Counted from the stretch's first letter, positions 1-7,537 are shown. The stretch: DNA of 10,419 bases from an archaeon (GCA_020057445.1 JAGVFV010000073.1:1-10419), one strand, 5' to 3'. Translations and numbers: made by a program. Notes: generated by a model from the sequence alone, not told the origin.

Positions 1-694
1 CCATCTTGAGGATGAAGATCTCCCTTCCTTCTGCGCGCACTCCTGCTTCGAGGACGAGGTTGATGGCATGGTCTAGCGGCATGAAGAACCGATCCATGTC
101 AGGATGGGTGAGAGGTATGGGCTTCTTGTTCTCGATGTAGCTGATGAAAAGCGGGATGACGCTTCCTCTGCTGTTGAGGACGTTTCCGAACCTGACGGAC
201 GCGAATTTGGTGTGGGGTGATGAGATCTGAGCGTTGAGCATGAGGCGTTCTGCGACGAGTTTTGTCGCGCCCATGGTGTTTGATGGATTGACTGCCTTGT
301 CTGTACTGATGAAGATGACCTTTTCGACCTTCTGTGATATTGCGGCGTCGATGATGTTCTGCGTGCCGAGGATGTTGGTCTTGACAGCGTCTGAGGGGTT
401 GTATTCGCAGCTTGGCACGTGCTTGAGCGCTGCTGCGTGGAAGATGATGTTGGCGCCCGTTGCTGCCCGTTCGAGCCGTTCCCTGTCCCGGACATCTCCG
501 ACGAGATACCTGATATTGTGGTGTTCACGGAGCAGGTGCTGCATGTGGAAGATCTCTGTCTCGCGGTTGTCAAGGATCCTGATCTGGTGAGGTCCTAGCT
601 TGATGAGCTGCTGGACAAGCTCGCTTCCTATGGAGCCTACTCCTCCTGTGACAAGGATGGTCTTTCCTGAGTAGTATGATGAAATATTGGTCAT
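1..694 (-). CDS. FlaA1/CapD/PglF-type UDP-sugar 4,6-dehydratase, 3' end outside window
   Basis: I translated this frame by hand; it starts at the ATG at 692-694 and stays open for 231 codons to the window edge, so the C-terminus is missing. It is an extended SDR. The Rossmann motif TGGVGSIG is at residues 16-23, GDVRD near 66-70, and the active-site stretch STDKAVNPSNTMGATK at 130-145. Family knowledge: these enzymes use Thr-Asp-Lys (T131, D132, K133) to form a 4-keto-6-deoxy sugar nucleotide. A Met (M141) stands where ordinary SDRs, and PseB, have Tyr; this is typical of the retaining PglF/CapD group, which feeds the UDP-bacillosamine and legionaminate branch rather than pseudaminate. No transmembrane segments precede it, so a soluble enzyme is likely. 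Its ATG overlaps the aminotransferase stop by 4 bp (ATGA). LegB-like in role, but not the GDP-specific Campylobacter LegB. The family is sure; the exact substrate is inferred. Confidence 0.9.
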   Translation of the reverse strand, partial: MTNISSYYSGKTILVTGGVGSIGSELVQQLIKLGPHQIRILDNRETEIFHMQHLLREHHNIRYLVGDVRDRERLERAATGANIIFHAAALKHVPSCEYNPSDAVKTNILGTQNIIDAAISQKVEKVIFISTDKAVNPSNTMGATKLVAERLMLNAQISSPHTKFASVRFGNVLNSRGSVIPLFISYIENKKPIPLTHPDMDRFFMPLDHAINLVLEAGVRAEGREIFILKM

Positions 695-1860
695 TTGTTA
701 TCACGGAAGGTGGGTGATTTTTTAAAGCTTTGGAAAAAAGAAGCGATATGTTCGCAAAGAGAGTGGATTTCCTCATCAGTCATTCCCGGGTAGAAGGGAA
801 GGGTGAGTACTCTGTCAGAGAGCTGTTCGGTGAATGGCAAGTCTCCTTCTTCGTGGCCAAATGCTTTCCTATAGTATGTCTTGAGGTGGACGCAGTTGAA
901 GTAGACCTTGGTCATGATGCTTTGTTTTTCAAGATGCTGCTGCAGTCCGTCCCTTGTCTTTTTGTCTTTGAGGAGGATGGTGTACATCTGGTAGACGTGC
1001 CTGTACTCTGGAGGGAGCAGAGGCAGACTGATTTCTTTGACATTGGATAGTCGTTCGGAGATCTTGCGTGCGATTGTCTGTCTTTCCTCGATGATCTTGT
1101 CTACGCGTTTGAGCTGGGAGTGGCAGAGCGCCGCTGTCATGCTTGACATCCTGTCATTATAGCCGAGTTCGAGGTAGTCGTTGTCCTTGACGCTGGAGAA
1201 GTAGTCCTCTTCGAGCTCGAGCCTGCCGTGGCTTCTGATCATCTTCATCTTGTGGTAGATGGCGTCGTCGTCTGTGACGATCGCTCCTCCTTCTCCTGAG
1301 GTGATGATCTTGTTCTGGCAGAATGAGAACATGGCGGAATGCCCGTATGTCCCTGCTTTTTTTCCGTTGAGCGTGGAGCCGATGCTCTCTGCTGCGTCTT
1401 CTATGAGGATGAGATCGTGCTTGTCGCAGAGCTGCCGAAGTTTTGCAATGTCTCGGGAGACCGCCCCGCCGTAGTGGATGGGAACGATCGCTTTCGTGTT
1501 CTTGGTGATTTTTTTCTCGACGTCATTTGTGTCAAGGCCGAATGTTTCGCTTTCGCTCTCTGCAAATACTGGTATTCCTCCTGCGAGGACGACCGTGTTC
1601 ACTCCGGATATGAATGTGAATGAGGGGACGATGACCTCTTTTCCTTTCACGTCGTGCGCGAGGAGCGCCGCATGGAGCGCAGAAGTCCCTGAGTTGAAGA
1701 CAAGGCAGTGCTTTTGTCCATGATATTCTGCAAGCGCAATTTCAAGCGCTTCGATCTCAGGTCCGCTTGCCCAGAACGTGCCGCGCTCTATCACATTCTT
1801 AACTGCAGCGACATCGTCAGGTGTCCATCCGATCTTGAAGAGGGGTATTTTCCAGGTCAT
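691..1860 (-). CDS. DegT/DnrJ/EryC1/StrS PLP-dependent sugar aminotransferase (LegC-like role)
   Basis: This 389-residue protein has the full length usual for the family. Visible motifs are SGTSALH at 57-63 (PLP phosphate loop), EDAAES at 154-159 with the PLP-pyridine Asp at 155, and FCQNKIITSGEGG at 180-192 with the Schiff-base Lys at 184. Such enzymes transfer an amino group, usually from glutamate, to a keto sugar nucleotide. Next to a 4,6-dehydratase the expected step is amination at C4 to a bacillosamine-type 4-amino sugar, as LegC and PglE do. The start is the ATG at 1858-1860, which overlaps the ATP-grasp stop as ATGA; no Shine-Dalgarno precedes it, so translational coupling is likely. 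Its stop overlaps the dehydratase start in the same way. Assignment to the family is firm. I left the symbol empty because the sequence does not look closely like the Campylobacter or Legionella LegC proteins I know. Confidence 0.93.
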   Translation of the reverse strand: MTWKIPLFKIGWTPDDVAAVKNVIERGTFWASGPEIEALEIALAEYHGQKHCLVFNSGTSALHAALLAHDVKGKEVIVPSFTFISGVNTVVLAGGIPVFAESESETFGLDTNDVEKKITKNTKAIVPIHYGGAVSRDIAKLRQLCDKHDLILIEDAAESIGSTLNGKKAGTYGHSAMFSFCQNKIITSGEGGAIVTDDDAIYHKMKMIRSHGRLELEEDYFSSVKDNDYLELGYNDRMSSMTAALCHSQLKRVDKIIEERQTIARKISERLSNVKEISLPLLPPEYRHVYQMYTILLKDKKTRDGLQQHLEKQSIMTKVYFNCVHLKTYYRKAFGHEEGDLPFTEQLSDRVLTLPFYPGMTDEEIHSLCEHIASFFQSFKKSPTFRDNK

Positions 1861-2819
1861 GCTTTTGGTATCTGCGCAATTTTGTCGTCGTCGAGATAGA
1901 GGTCTTCGAGGTATCTGCTGATGAAGATTCCTGTCCTGACTTGCGGTATGGTGATGTTCTCTCCGAGTGCGAGCCTGACTGCGAGGATGTGCAGGTTTGC
2001 TCCTGAGCTTGAGGAAAGCGACATGGTTCCCGCAATCCTTGGGTTGATCTCAGTGAGTTTCGGCACACCTTTCTTGTCTTCTTTTGCCTGGAAGAACCAG
2101 GGTCCGAAGAAGAGCATCTCTTGTGCAATTTTTTTTGCCATGTCGTCAAGCTCTTGCCGTTTGACGATCCTTCCTTTGGTGCTGATGCCTGCCTTTGTCT
2201 CGATGCGTTCGCGGCTGATGGAAAGGAGGAGCTTTCCATCCCGGTCTGCGAGGCAGTCGATGGTGTACTCTTTTCCCGGAAGGTATTCTTGGATGATGGG
2301 CTTTGGCGTCCGGGGAAAGTAGAAGTCAAGCTCTTCTTTGTTGTGTGCCTTGAAGACGTTGATCGATCCTGACCCATCCCGTGGCTTGAGGATGAGGGGA
2401 AAGCCAATCGTGATGGATTCCTTGGTGATGAATGATTGGGGGAGCGGTATCTTTCCTTTGAGCGCGTTGTACGTGTCCCACTTGTCCCTGTTGACTGCGA
2501 TGGTCTCTTTAGGTGAGATGATGACCGTACACCCTGCCTTCTCGTATTCTTCTTTCTTTTCTGCGAAGTGGAAGAGGACAGGGTCGAGCGCAGGGATGAT
2601 GACGTGGATGTGTTCTTTGGCGATAATTCTTTGGATGCTTGCTGTGAATGCCGGATTGTCGAATCTGGGGATGATGTATCCTTGGTGGGCGAGGTAGAGT
2701 CCTGGCGCGAGGGGTTCTGCGTCTGCGGCGATGATCCTGATCGACGGGTCTTCCTTGAGCGCGCGGATTGCGGCGATTGCCATTCCTGATCCGCCGGGTA
2801 TGAGGAGGACGTTTGTCAT
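1857..2819 (-). CDS. ATP-grasp carboxylate-amine ligase (carbamoyl-phosphate-synthase-like)
   Basis: A 320-residue ATP-grasp protein. The N-terminal pre-grasp domain has the glycine-rich loop IPGGSGMA at 7-14 and an acidic strand end at 33-35. The ATP-grasp core shows LILKPRDGSGS at 142-152 (nucleotide-binding Lys and loop), EYLPGKEYTID at 178-188, and EINPRIAGT at 257-265 with the metal-binding Glu257 and Asn259. Family knowledge: these enzymes activate a carboxylate as an acyl phosphate and join it to an amine. It lies between the HAD and the aminotransferase genes with 4-bp overlaps on both sides, so it is made with the nonulosonate enzymes. Inference: it may join an amino acid or other acid to the 4-amino sugar, taking the place of the missing LegH-type N-acetyltransferase. 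The substrate cannot be read from sequence. It is too short to be a true carbamoyl-phosphate synthase large subunit. Confidence 0.85.
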   Translation of the reverse strand: MTNVLLIPGGSGMAIAAIRALKEDPSIRIIAADAEPLAPGLYLAHQGYIIPRFDNPAFTASIQRIIAKEHIHVIIPALDPVLFHFAEKKEEYEKAGCTVIISPKETIAVNRDKWDTYNALKGKIPLPQSFITKESITIGFPLILKPRDGSGSINVFKAHNKEELDFYFPRTPKPIIQEYLPGKEYTIDCLADRDGKLLLSISRERIETKAGISTKGRIVKRQELDDMAKKIAQEMLFFGPWFFQAKEDKKGVPKLTEINPRIAGTMSLSSSSGANLHILAVRLALGENITIPQVRTGIFISRYLEDLYLDDDKIAQIPKA

Positions 2820-3475
2820 GATCGTAGTAACGGCATGATTTCTTCAAGTGTGGTGATGATGTGGTCTGGTCGTTTTGTTATGGCTACGTGCGCGTATTCC
2901 CCGTTTTTTCGCCTGATGAGGATGGTTGTCATTCCTAGGTTGTGTGGTGTTGTGATGTCTTTTTCCGGATTGTCTCCCACATATGCTGCTTCTTTGGTCG
3001 GTATGTTGAATCCTTCGAGCATGGTGGCAAAGGATGTGCCTTGTGTCTTTGTCGTGCCTGATCCGATGTCGTTGATGATGATCTTGGTGAACGAATTTTC
3101 TATGCCAAGCGATCTGATCTTGTTATTCTGCGTCTCAGGTATGCCGTCGGTGATGATGCCAAGCGGCATCTTTCCCTTGAGCGCATGAAGGATCTTTTCT
3201 GCGTCAGGGTATAGTTTCAGCGTTGGTGTGTGGGTGCGGTATATTTTTATAAGGTTTTCGACAGGCTCGTTCAGGTTGAGGTGTTGGAGGAGGTCATTGA
3301 AGTTCTTTTTGCGAAGGCCCCGGTCGAATGCCTCTTCGAGCATGGAAAATGATTTCTGTGCCGGGATCCTATGCTTCTGCTCGAGGTATTTTGCGACCGC
3401 GCGAAACCCGGAGAGCACGTATGCGCGTTCAGGATAGAGCGTGTCGTCAAGGTCGAAGATGATCGCCTTTATCAT
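2816..3475 (-). CDS. HAD-superfamily hydrolase, probable sugar or small-molecule phosphatase
   Basis: A 219-residue HAD hydrolase. Motif I is FDLDDT with nucleophile Asp8 and acid/base Asp10, motif II is IITDG with Thr109, motif III is probably Lys143, and motif IV is GDNPEKD at 167-173. A helical cap lies at about residues 15-90, giving a subfamily I layout. A GTG nine bases upstream is in frame, but I chose the ATG at 3473-3475. It overlaps the epimerase stop as ATGA and is preceded by AGGTGG (3481-3486) at 5-nt spacing, one of the few clear Shine-Dalgarno sites in the operon. Its stop overlaps the ATP-grasp ATG. Bacterial NeuB/LegI enzymes make an unphosphorylated product, so a 9-phosphatase is not required. 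It may instead act on a phosphorylated precursor or with the adjacent ATP-grasp ligase. Family certain, substrate unknown. Confidence 0.85.
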   Translation of the reverse strand: MIKAIIFDLDDTLYPERAYVLSGFRAVAKYLEQKHRIPAQKSFSMLEEAFDRGLRKKNFNDLLQHLNLNEPVENLIKIYRTHTPTLKLYPDAEKILHALKGKMPLGIITDGIPETQNNKIRSLGIENSFTKIIINDIGSGTTKTQGTSFATMLEGFNIPTKEAAYVGDNPEKDITTPHNLGMTTILIRRKNGEYAHVAITKRPDHIITTLEEIMPLLRS

Positions 3476-4560
3476 CGCTTCCACCTGCTGATGAGGTCGA
3501 TGGCTTTTTTGCTCGTATTGCCGTCGCCATAAGGATTCTTCGCATCTCTCGCTTTCTTGATGAATGCGGAATTGCTGAGTCCCGTATCGAGCGCTTTCGT
3601 TATTGCCTTCTTGTCTGCAGGCACGTCGATGACATTTCCTGCCCGTTCTCTCGTGCGCTGCCTGTTTCCGATGTTGATCGCGGGAAGGCCAAATGACGGC
3701 GCCTCGATGATGCCTGCGCTCGAGTTGCCGATGATGGCTGATGCGTTTGCCATGAGCCCGAGGTAGTCTTTGTAAGGGATGTTCTTGAACACTTCCGCGT
3801 GTGGAAGCCTATGCTTCTCAAGGATTCTTTCCATTGCGTCTCCGCCTGCGTCGCGGTTCGGCGTGGTGATGATGTACTGCGCATCTATTTCTCGGAGTGC
3901 GTCAAGGAGCGCGGCCATCTGTTGTGTGTTGTCCGGTGCATCTGTGTCAGGGTGGAACGAGACAAGGACGATCTTTTCCTTTCCAATAGAATACTTTTTT
4001 ATGAGAGTCTCTTTTGCCGAATAGTCTTTCAGCCGGATCGCTTCGAGATCCGGTGCACCGACGACAAATGTCTTTTTCTCATCCGCGCCAAGCGAGATGA
4101 CTTTCTTCCTGCATGTCTCGTTCGCCACAAGATGATATGTGGAGAAGAGGGTGATGGTGTGCCTGATCCTGTCATCAACGGATCCTGTGGTGAATCCCCC
4201 TCCGATGTGCCAGACAGGGATGTTGAGGAAATACCCTCCGATTGCTCCTGCGAGCATCTCGCTCCTGTCGCCAAGGACGATGATCATGTCCGGCCTGATT
4301 TTTTTGAGTGTTGTCGTCATGCCGCTGATGCCTGCCGAGAGCGCGTGGGCCATTCCTGCAGTCGTGTCGTCAGGAGGTGTCATGTCGACTGTTGCGGCGA
4401 TGGGGAAGTCCTTCTCGATTTCTGTGATCGTCTTTCCTGCCTTTTCCTGGAGGTGCTGCGCTGTCACAATGATTGAGAGCTGATGCTCTTTTAGCCCTCG
4501 AAGGATAAAGGTCATCCTGCCGAAGTCTGCGCGCGATCCGGTGATGTATACGATGTTCAT
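3472..4560 (-). CDS. legG: NeuC/LegG-type hydrolysing UDP-sugar 2-epimerase
   Basis: A 362-residue protein of the UDP-GlcNAc 2-epimerase family, hydrolysing branch. It should convert a UDP-2,4-diamino sugar (UDP-diNAc-bacillosamine or a variant) to the free manno-configured sugar plus UDP, the substrate of the LegI synthase. Visible signatures are TGSRADFG at 7-14, LGDRSEM at 96-102, HIGGGFTTGSVDDRIRH at 118-134, SFHPDTD at 201-207, GNSSAGIIEAPSFGLP at 278-293 and RQRTRERAGNVID at 300-312. The reading frame runs open upstream to about 4845, but the ATG at 4558-4560 begins the conserved MNIVYITGSRADFG N-terminus and overlaps the methyltransferase stop as ATGA. Odd point: the usual HxHGGE motif reads HIGGGF, so a Glu generally considered catalytic is Phe123. 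It could act on a modified substrate or have altered activity. Family assignment is firm; the legionaminate assignment rests on context. Confidence 0.88.
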   Translation of the reverse strand: MNIVYITGSRADFGRMTFILRGLKEHQLSIIVTAQHLQEKAGKTITEIEKDFPIAATVDMTPPDDTTAGMAHALSAGISGMTTTLKKIRPDMIIVLGDRSEMLAGAIGGYFLNIPVWHIGGGFTTGSVDDRIRHTITLFSTYHLVANETCRKKVISLGADEKKTFVVGAPDLEAIRLKDYSAKETLIKKYSIGKEKIVLVSFHPDTDAPDNTQQMAALLDALREIDAQYIITTPNRDAGGDAMERILEKHRLPHAEVFKNIPYKDYLGLMANASAIIGNSSAGIIEAPSFGLPAINIGNRQRTRERAGNVIDVPADKKAITKALDTGLSNSAFIKKARDAKNPYGDGNTSKKAIDLISRWKR

Positions 4561-5654
4561 AGGGTTGAGAGCGGGATGATTTTTGCGCCAGTCTTGATGT
4601 TCGTCGTCAAGTTGTCGATGATGGTTTTCTCGAAGTTGATGGGAGTGACGAGGATCGTCGAAGGATTGTCGGTCATGATGTCTTCTGGAGGCTGGATGGG
4701 AATGGTGCATCCCGGGAGATATTTGCCGCGCTTTTTGGTCTCTCCGTCGTAGATGTGGAGGTTGCTGTGGCTGATGTGCGTGAGGAAGTAGGCAGTTCCG
4801 ACTGACGCTCCATAGATTGCTTTTTTCTGGCTGACGCTTGCCCATGCCTTGACATTGCGGGTCATGCGATCGACTTGTTGTGCGTATTCCCGTGCGATCT
4901 CGAGCGATTGCGCGCTCGTGTTCGGCGGCGTGATTCCTGTGTATGTTGCTGAGGCATAGAGCACACCTTTTTGGCTGATGTGGGTCGCGATCACGCGAAA
5001 TCCCGCCTTGGCAAGCGTGTTCTTGAGCGATTGCTCTGTGAAATAGTTCCAGTGCTCGTGGAGCATCATGCCTGGGTCTCCTTTCCTGAGCTGCTGTTCG
5101 CAGGAAGGGACGCCGATGTAGAGGATGCCGTCTTTCTTCATTGCGGTCGCGACTTCTTTGAGGAATATGGCAGGTCGCGGGATATGTTCAAGGACAGTGA
5201 GGAGGAGCACGATGTCGAACTCTTTCTTGTAGATCCCTGCCTTGAAGAGTTCCCGTTTGACAGGAATTCCATATCTTTCCTGTGCAGTCTCTGCAGAAGG
5301 GCCAGGCTCGATGCCACATGCCTTTCCGCCTTTTTGTGCGAGCTCGTGGAGGATGTATCCTGTGCTGCAGCCGATGTCAAGGATCTTCTTGCCCTTCACT
5401 GGAGAAGTGATGAAGCTGATGAATTCATCCCCCCTCCATCTAGTAAGGGGGCTCTCGTCCATAGGTGTGGTGAGGAACACGTCATCTTCTTGGTATGCAT
5501 TGTCGAGCGCTTCTGAGACTACCTTGTTTGGCGCCTGGATGATGAGGTCGTCTTCGACTGCAAGGGTGAAGGGAAGTGTTGCAGGAAGTGTGCTCTCTTT
5601 TTCCCGTATCCCGCAGAAGAATGGCAGGTTTGGGATGGTGGTGATGGTGTCCAT
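4557..5654 (-). CDS. SAM-dependent methyltransferase with C-methyltransferase (Methyltransf_14-like) C-terminal domain
   Basis: A 365-residue class I methyltransferase. SAM motif I ILDIGCSTGY is at 91-100, the acidic ribose-binding residue is Glu116, and the post-I motif LLTVLEHIP is at 151-159. LHEHWNYFT at 198-206 resembles the active-site HEH region of sugar C-methyltransferases. The C-terminal part, about 277-325 (AIYGASVGTAYFL, YDGETKKRGKYLPGCTIPI), matches the second Rossmann-like domain of that family as I remember it. Relatives such as NovU and TylCIII methylate a carbon next to a keto group on a nucleotide sugar. The usual N-terminal zinc-binding cysteine cluster is absent: only Cys14 lies in the first 60 residues. 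The ATG at 5652-5654 follows the LegI stop by 3 bp with no Shine-Dalgarno. The end overlaps the LegG start by 4 bp. The target is unknown; it may be a nonulosonate precursor. Confidence 0.85.
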   Translation of the reverse strand: MDTITTIPNLPFFCGIREKESTLPATLPFTLAVEDDLIIQAPNKVVSEALDNAYQEDDVFLTTPMDESPLTRWRGDEFISFITSPVKGKKILDIGCSTGYILHELAQKGGKACGIEPGPSAETAQERYGIPVKRELFKAGIYKKEFDIVLLLTVLEHIPRPAIFLKEVATAMKKDGILYIGVPSCEQQLRKGDPGMMLHEHWNYFTEQSLKNTLAKAGFRVIATHISQKGVLYASATYTGITPPNTSAQSLEIAREYAQQVDRMTRNVKAWASVSQKKAIYGASVGTAYFLTHISHSNLHIYDGETKKRGKYLPGCTIPIQPPEDIMTDNPSTILVTPINFEKTIIDNLTTNIKTGAKIIPLSTL

Positions 5655-5657
5655 TGT

Positions 5658-6713
5658 CTAGGAGAGGTCTGAGAATGCGAGAAGCTCATCCTCTTTGATG
5701 TCCCGTGTTGCTTTCCTTCCGATGACCAGGTTGAGGAATTTTGGCTCAAGGCCTGTCCCTGGCCGTTTGAACGTGACCATCTTTTCAGTGATCACTGTCC
5801 CTTTCTTGATGTCAATATCTGCGACAATGCTCTTTCGTGCAATCTTGGCGACGTCCATCTCTTCCTTTGTCCGGTCAAGCTTGCCATTTCCCATTGCTTT
5901 TTCGACATCGCGGACTGCTTTTATCATTGCCTTGAGGTCTTTCGGGTTGAGGCTTGCCTTATGGTCCGGCCCTTCCATGCTGTTGTCGAGCGTGAAGTGC
6001 TTTTCTAGTGCATGGATGCCAAGTGCTGTCGCCGCTATGGGGACAGTGATTCCCATCGTGTGGTCGGAGAGGCCTGTCACTTCCTGGAATGCTGTCTTGA
6101 TGGTGTTGATCGCCCGAAGGTTCGAAGTCTCTACAGGCGCGGGATATCTGGTGATGCAGTGGAAGACGAGAAGGTCAGTGATTCCTTCTTCGTGGAAGAG
6201 CCTAAGCGCTGCTTCTATCTCGCCGAGGCTCGCTGTTCCTGTCGAGAAGAGGATGGACCTTCCTTTCTTTGCGATGTACTTGAGGAATGGGTAGTTGTTG
6301 ATCTCTCCGCTGCCGATCTTGTAGCAGGGGATGTTGAGCTTGTCGAGCAGGTCGACGCTCTCGAAGTCGAACGCTGAGCAGAAGAACATGATGCCTTTTT
6401 TCTTTGCATAGTCCTGGAGCTTCTTGAAGTCAGACTGGGGAAGTTCAAGTTTTTTCACCATCTGCATCTGGCTCTCATTCTTTCCTGTGGTCTCTTTCTG
6501 GTATTCTGCCTTCTCTGCGTGCTTGCTGATCTCTCGTTCAGTGATGAAGGTCTGGAACTTGACAGCGTCTGCCCCCGCTTCGACTGCTGCGTCTATGAGC
6601 TTGAAGGCAAGGTCGAGCTTTCCGTTGTGGTTGACACCTGCCTCTGCGATGATGAAGACAGGGTGTCCTTCTCCGATGGTCCTGTTGCCTATTTTGATGG
6701 TTGGGGAATCCAT
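5658..6713 (-). CDS. legI: NeuB/LegI-type nonulosonic acid (legionaminic/sialic acid) synthase
   Basis: This enzyme condenses phosphoenolpyruvate with a 2,4-diamino hexose (or ManNAc) to give a nine-carbon nonulosonic acid. With the start chosen here it has 351 residues, as usual for the family. The TIM barrel carries AEAGVNHNG at 23-31, KFQT at 52-55, HCITRYPAP at 185-193, LSDHT with His218, EKHFT with His239 (metal ligands) and GPDHKAS at 248-254. The C-terminal antifreeze-like SAF domain has RKSIVADIDIKKGTVIT at 293-309 and KRPGTG with Arg317, which reaches into the partner active site of the dimer. An upstream ATG at 6740 is in frame, but the ATG at 6711-6713 has a perfect GAGGTGATC Shine-Dalgarno and leaves the conserved N-terminus intact. 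It is second in the operon. LegI rather than NeuB is favoured by the neighbouring dehydratase and aminotransferase. Confidence 0.93.
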   Translation of the reverse strand: MDSPTIKIGNRTIGEGHPVFIIAEAGVNHNGKLDLAFKLIDAAVEAGADAVKFQTFITEREISKHAEKAEYQKETTGKNESQMQMVKKLELPQSDFKKLQDYAKKKGIMFFCSAFDFESVDLLDKLNIPCYKIGSGEINNYPFLKYIAKKGRSILFSTGTASLGEIEAALRLFHEEGITDLLVFHCITRYPAPVETSNLRAINTIKTAFQEVTGLSDHTMGITVPIAATALGIHALEKHFTLDNSMEGPDHKASLNPKDLKAMIKAVRDVEKAMGNGKLDRTKEEMDVAKIARKSIVADIDIKKGTVITEKMVTFKRPGTGLEPKFLNLVIGRKATRDIKEDELLAFSDLS

Positions 6714-6716
6714 GAT

Positions 6717-6725
6717 GATCACCTC
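6717..6725 (-). promoter_or_regulatory. Shine-Dalgarno site of the LegI synthase gene
   Basis: The minus strand reads GAGGTGATC, then ATC, then ATG. It is a full match to the archaeal anti-Shine-Dalgarno and overlaps the SDR stop codon (TAG at 6725-6727). It decides the LegI start at 6713 rather than 6740. Confidence 0.85.
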
Positions 6726-7516
6726 TAGATGATTGTCCATCCTCCGTCAACGACAAGGTTGTGCCCTGTCATGCCGGAACTTGCGTCTGATGCGAGGAAG
6801 AGTATCGGTCCTGTCGTGTCTTTGAGGGTTGTCATGCGTCGCAATGGCGTCCGTGAGCTGTACTTCTTCTCAAAGTCGTTTCCTCCGAGCTGGTGCTCGG
6901 ATACGCCGCCAAGGGTCAGGGTGTTTGCGCGTATGCCTTTGTCTCCGTACATGGCAGCGATCCATTTGGTGAGCATGACGACTCCTCCTTTGCTGACAGA
7001 GTAGATGGCAGGTGCCGGTTTTGTGGGCATGCCTTCGTACATCTCTTTTTGCGGTCCGACAATGCCGTAGATCGAGGACATGTTGATGATGCTTCCTTGT
7101 TTCATGTGGGGGATGGCGTGCTTTGCGCAGAGGAACATGCCAGTCACGTTCACGTCCATGACCTCTTTCCATTCCTCAAGGCTGTATTCTTCGAGTGGTG
7201 CGAAGTAGTTCTTGCTCTTGACGACAGCATTGTTGATGAGGACGTCTACCTTGCCGTATTTCTTTATGATTGCCGTTACGCATGACTTGACACTTGCTTC
7301 TTTTCGAAGATCTAGCGCGATTCCTAGCGGATCAGTATGATATTCTTTCTTGATCTCTTCTGCAAAGGATTGGCATGCCTTTTCATCCAGGTCTGTGATG
7401 GCCACGTTCGCACCGTTGCTAGAGAGGACTTTGGTGAAGTGCCGTCCGACGATTCCGCATGCTCCTGTGATGAGGACAATCCTGCCTTTGACATTGAAAA
7501 CAGCCTCTGGTTTCAT
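6725..7516 (-). CDS. Short-chain dehydrogenase/reductase (SDR), first gene of the nonulosonate operon
   Basis: A 263-residue classical SDR. The NAD(P)-binding motif is TGACGIVG at 17-24 and Asp42 ends the second strand (ITDLDE), which favours NAD(H). NNA is at 95-97, the catalytic Asn is N123, Ser is S147/S148, and YSVSK places Tyr172 and Lys176. The C-terminal VDGG is at 256-259. All catalytic residues are present. It should oxidise or reduce a sugar hydroxyl or keto group. SDRs of this general kind (PtmA) occur in Campylobacter legionaminate clusters, where they act early in making the amino-sugar precursor; I infer a related role here but cannot place the substrate. The ATG at 7514-7516 lies about 27 bp after a TATA box, so the transcript is probably leaderless and this gene heads the operon. 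The LegI Shine-Dalgarno overlaps its stop codon. Confidence 0.9.
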   Translation of the reverse strand: MKPEAVFNVKGRIVLITGACGIVGRHFTKVLSSNGANVAITDLDEKACQSFAEEIKKEYHTDPLGIALDLRKEASVKSCVTAIIKKYGKVDVLINNAVVKSKNYFAPLEEYSLEEWKEVMDVNVTGMFLCAKHAIPHMKQGSIINMSSIYGIVGPQKEMYEGMPTKPAPAIYSVSKGGVVMLTKWIAAMYGDKGIRANTLTLGGVSEHQLGGNDFEKKYSSRTPLRRMTTLKDTTGPILFLASDASSGMTGHNLVVDGGWTII

Positions 7517-7537
7517 AGAGCATAGGACAGCAGGGCG

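Noticed and set aside
4561..4845. Open extension of the LegG frame upstream of 4560
   Set aside because: It lies inside the methyltransferase gene in another frame, encodes an unlikely His/Gln/Arg-rich sequence, and the ATGA start at 4560 gives the exact family N-terminus.
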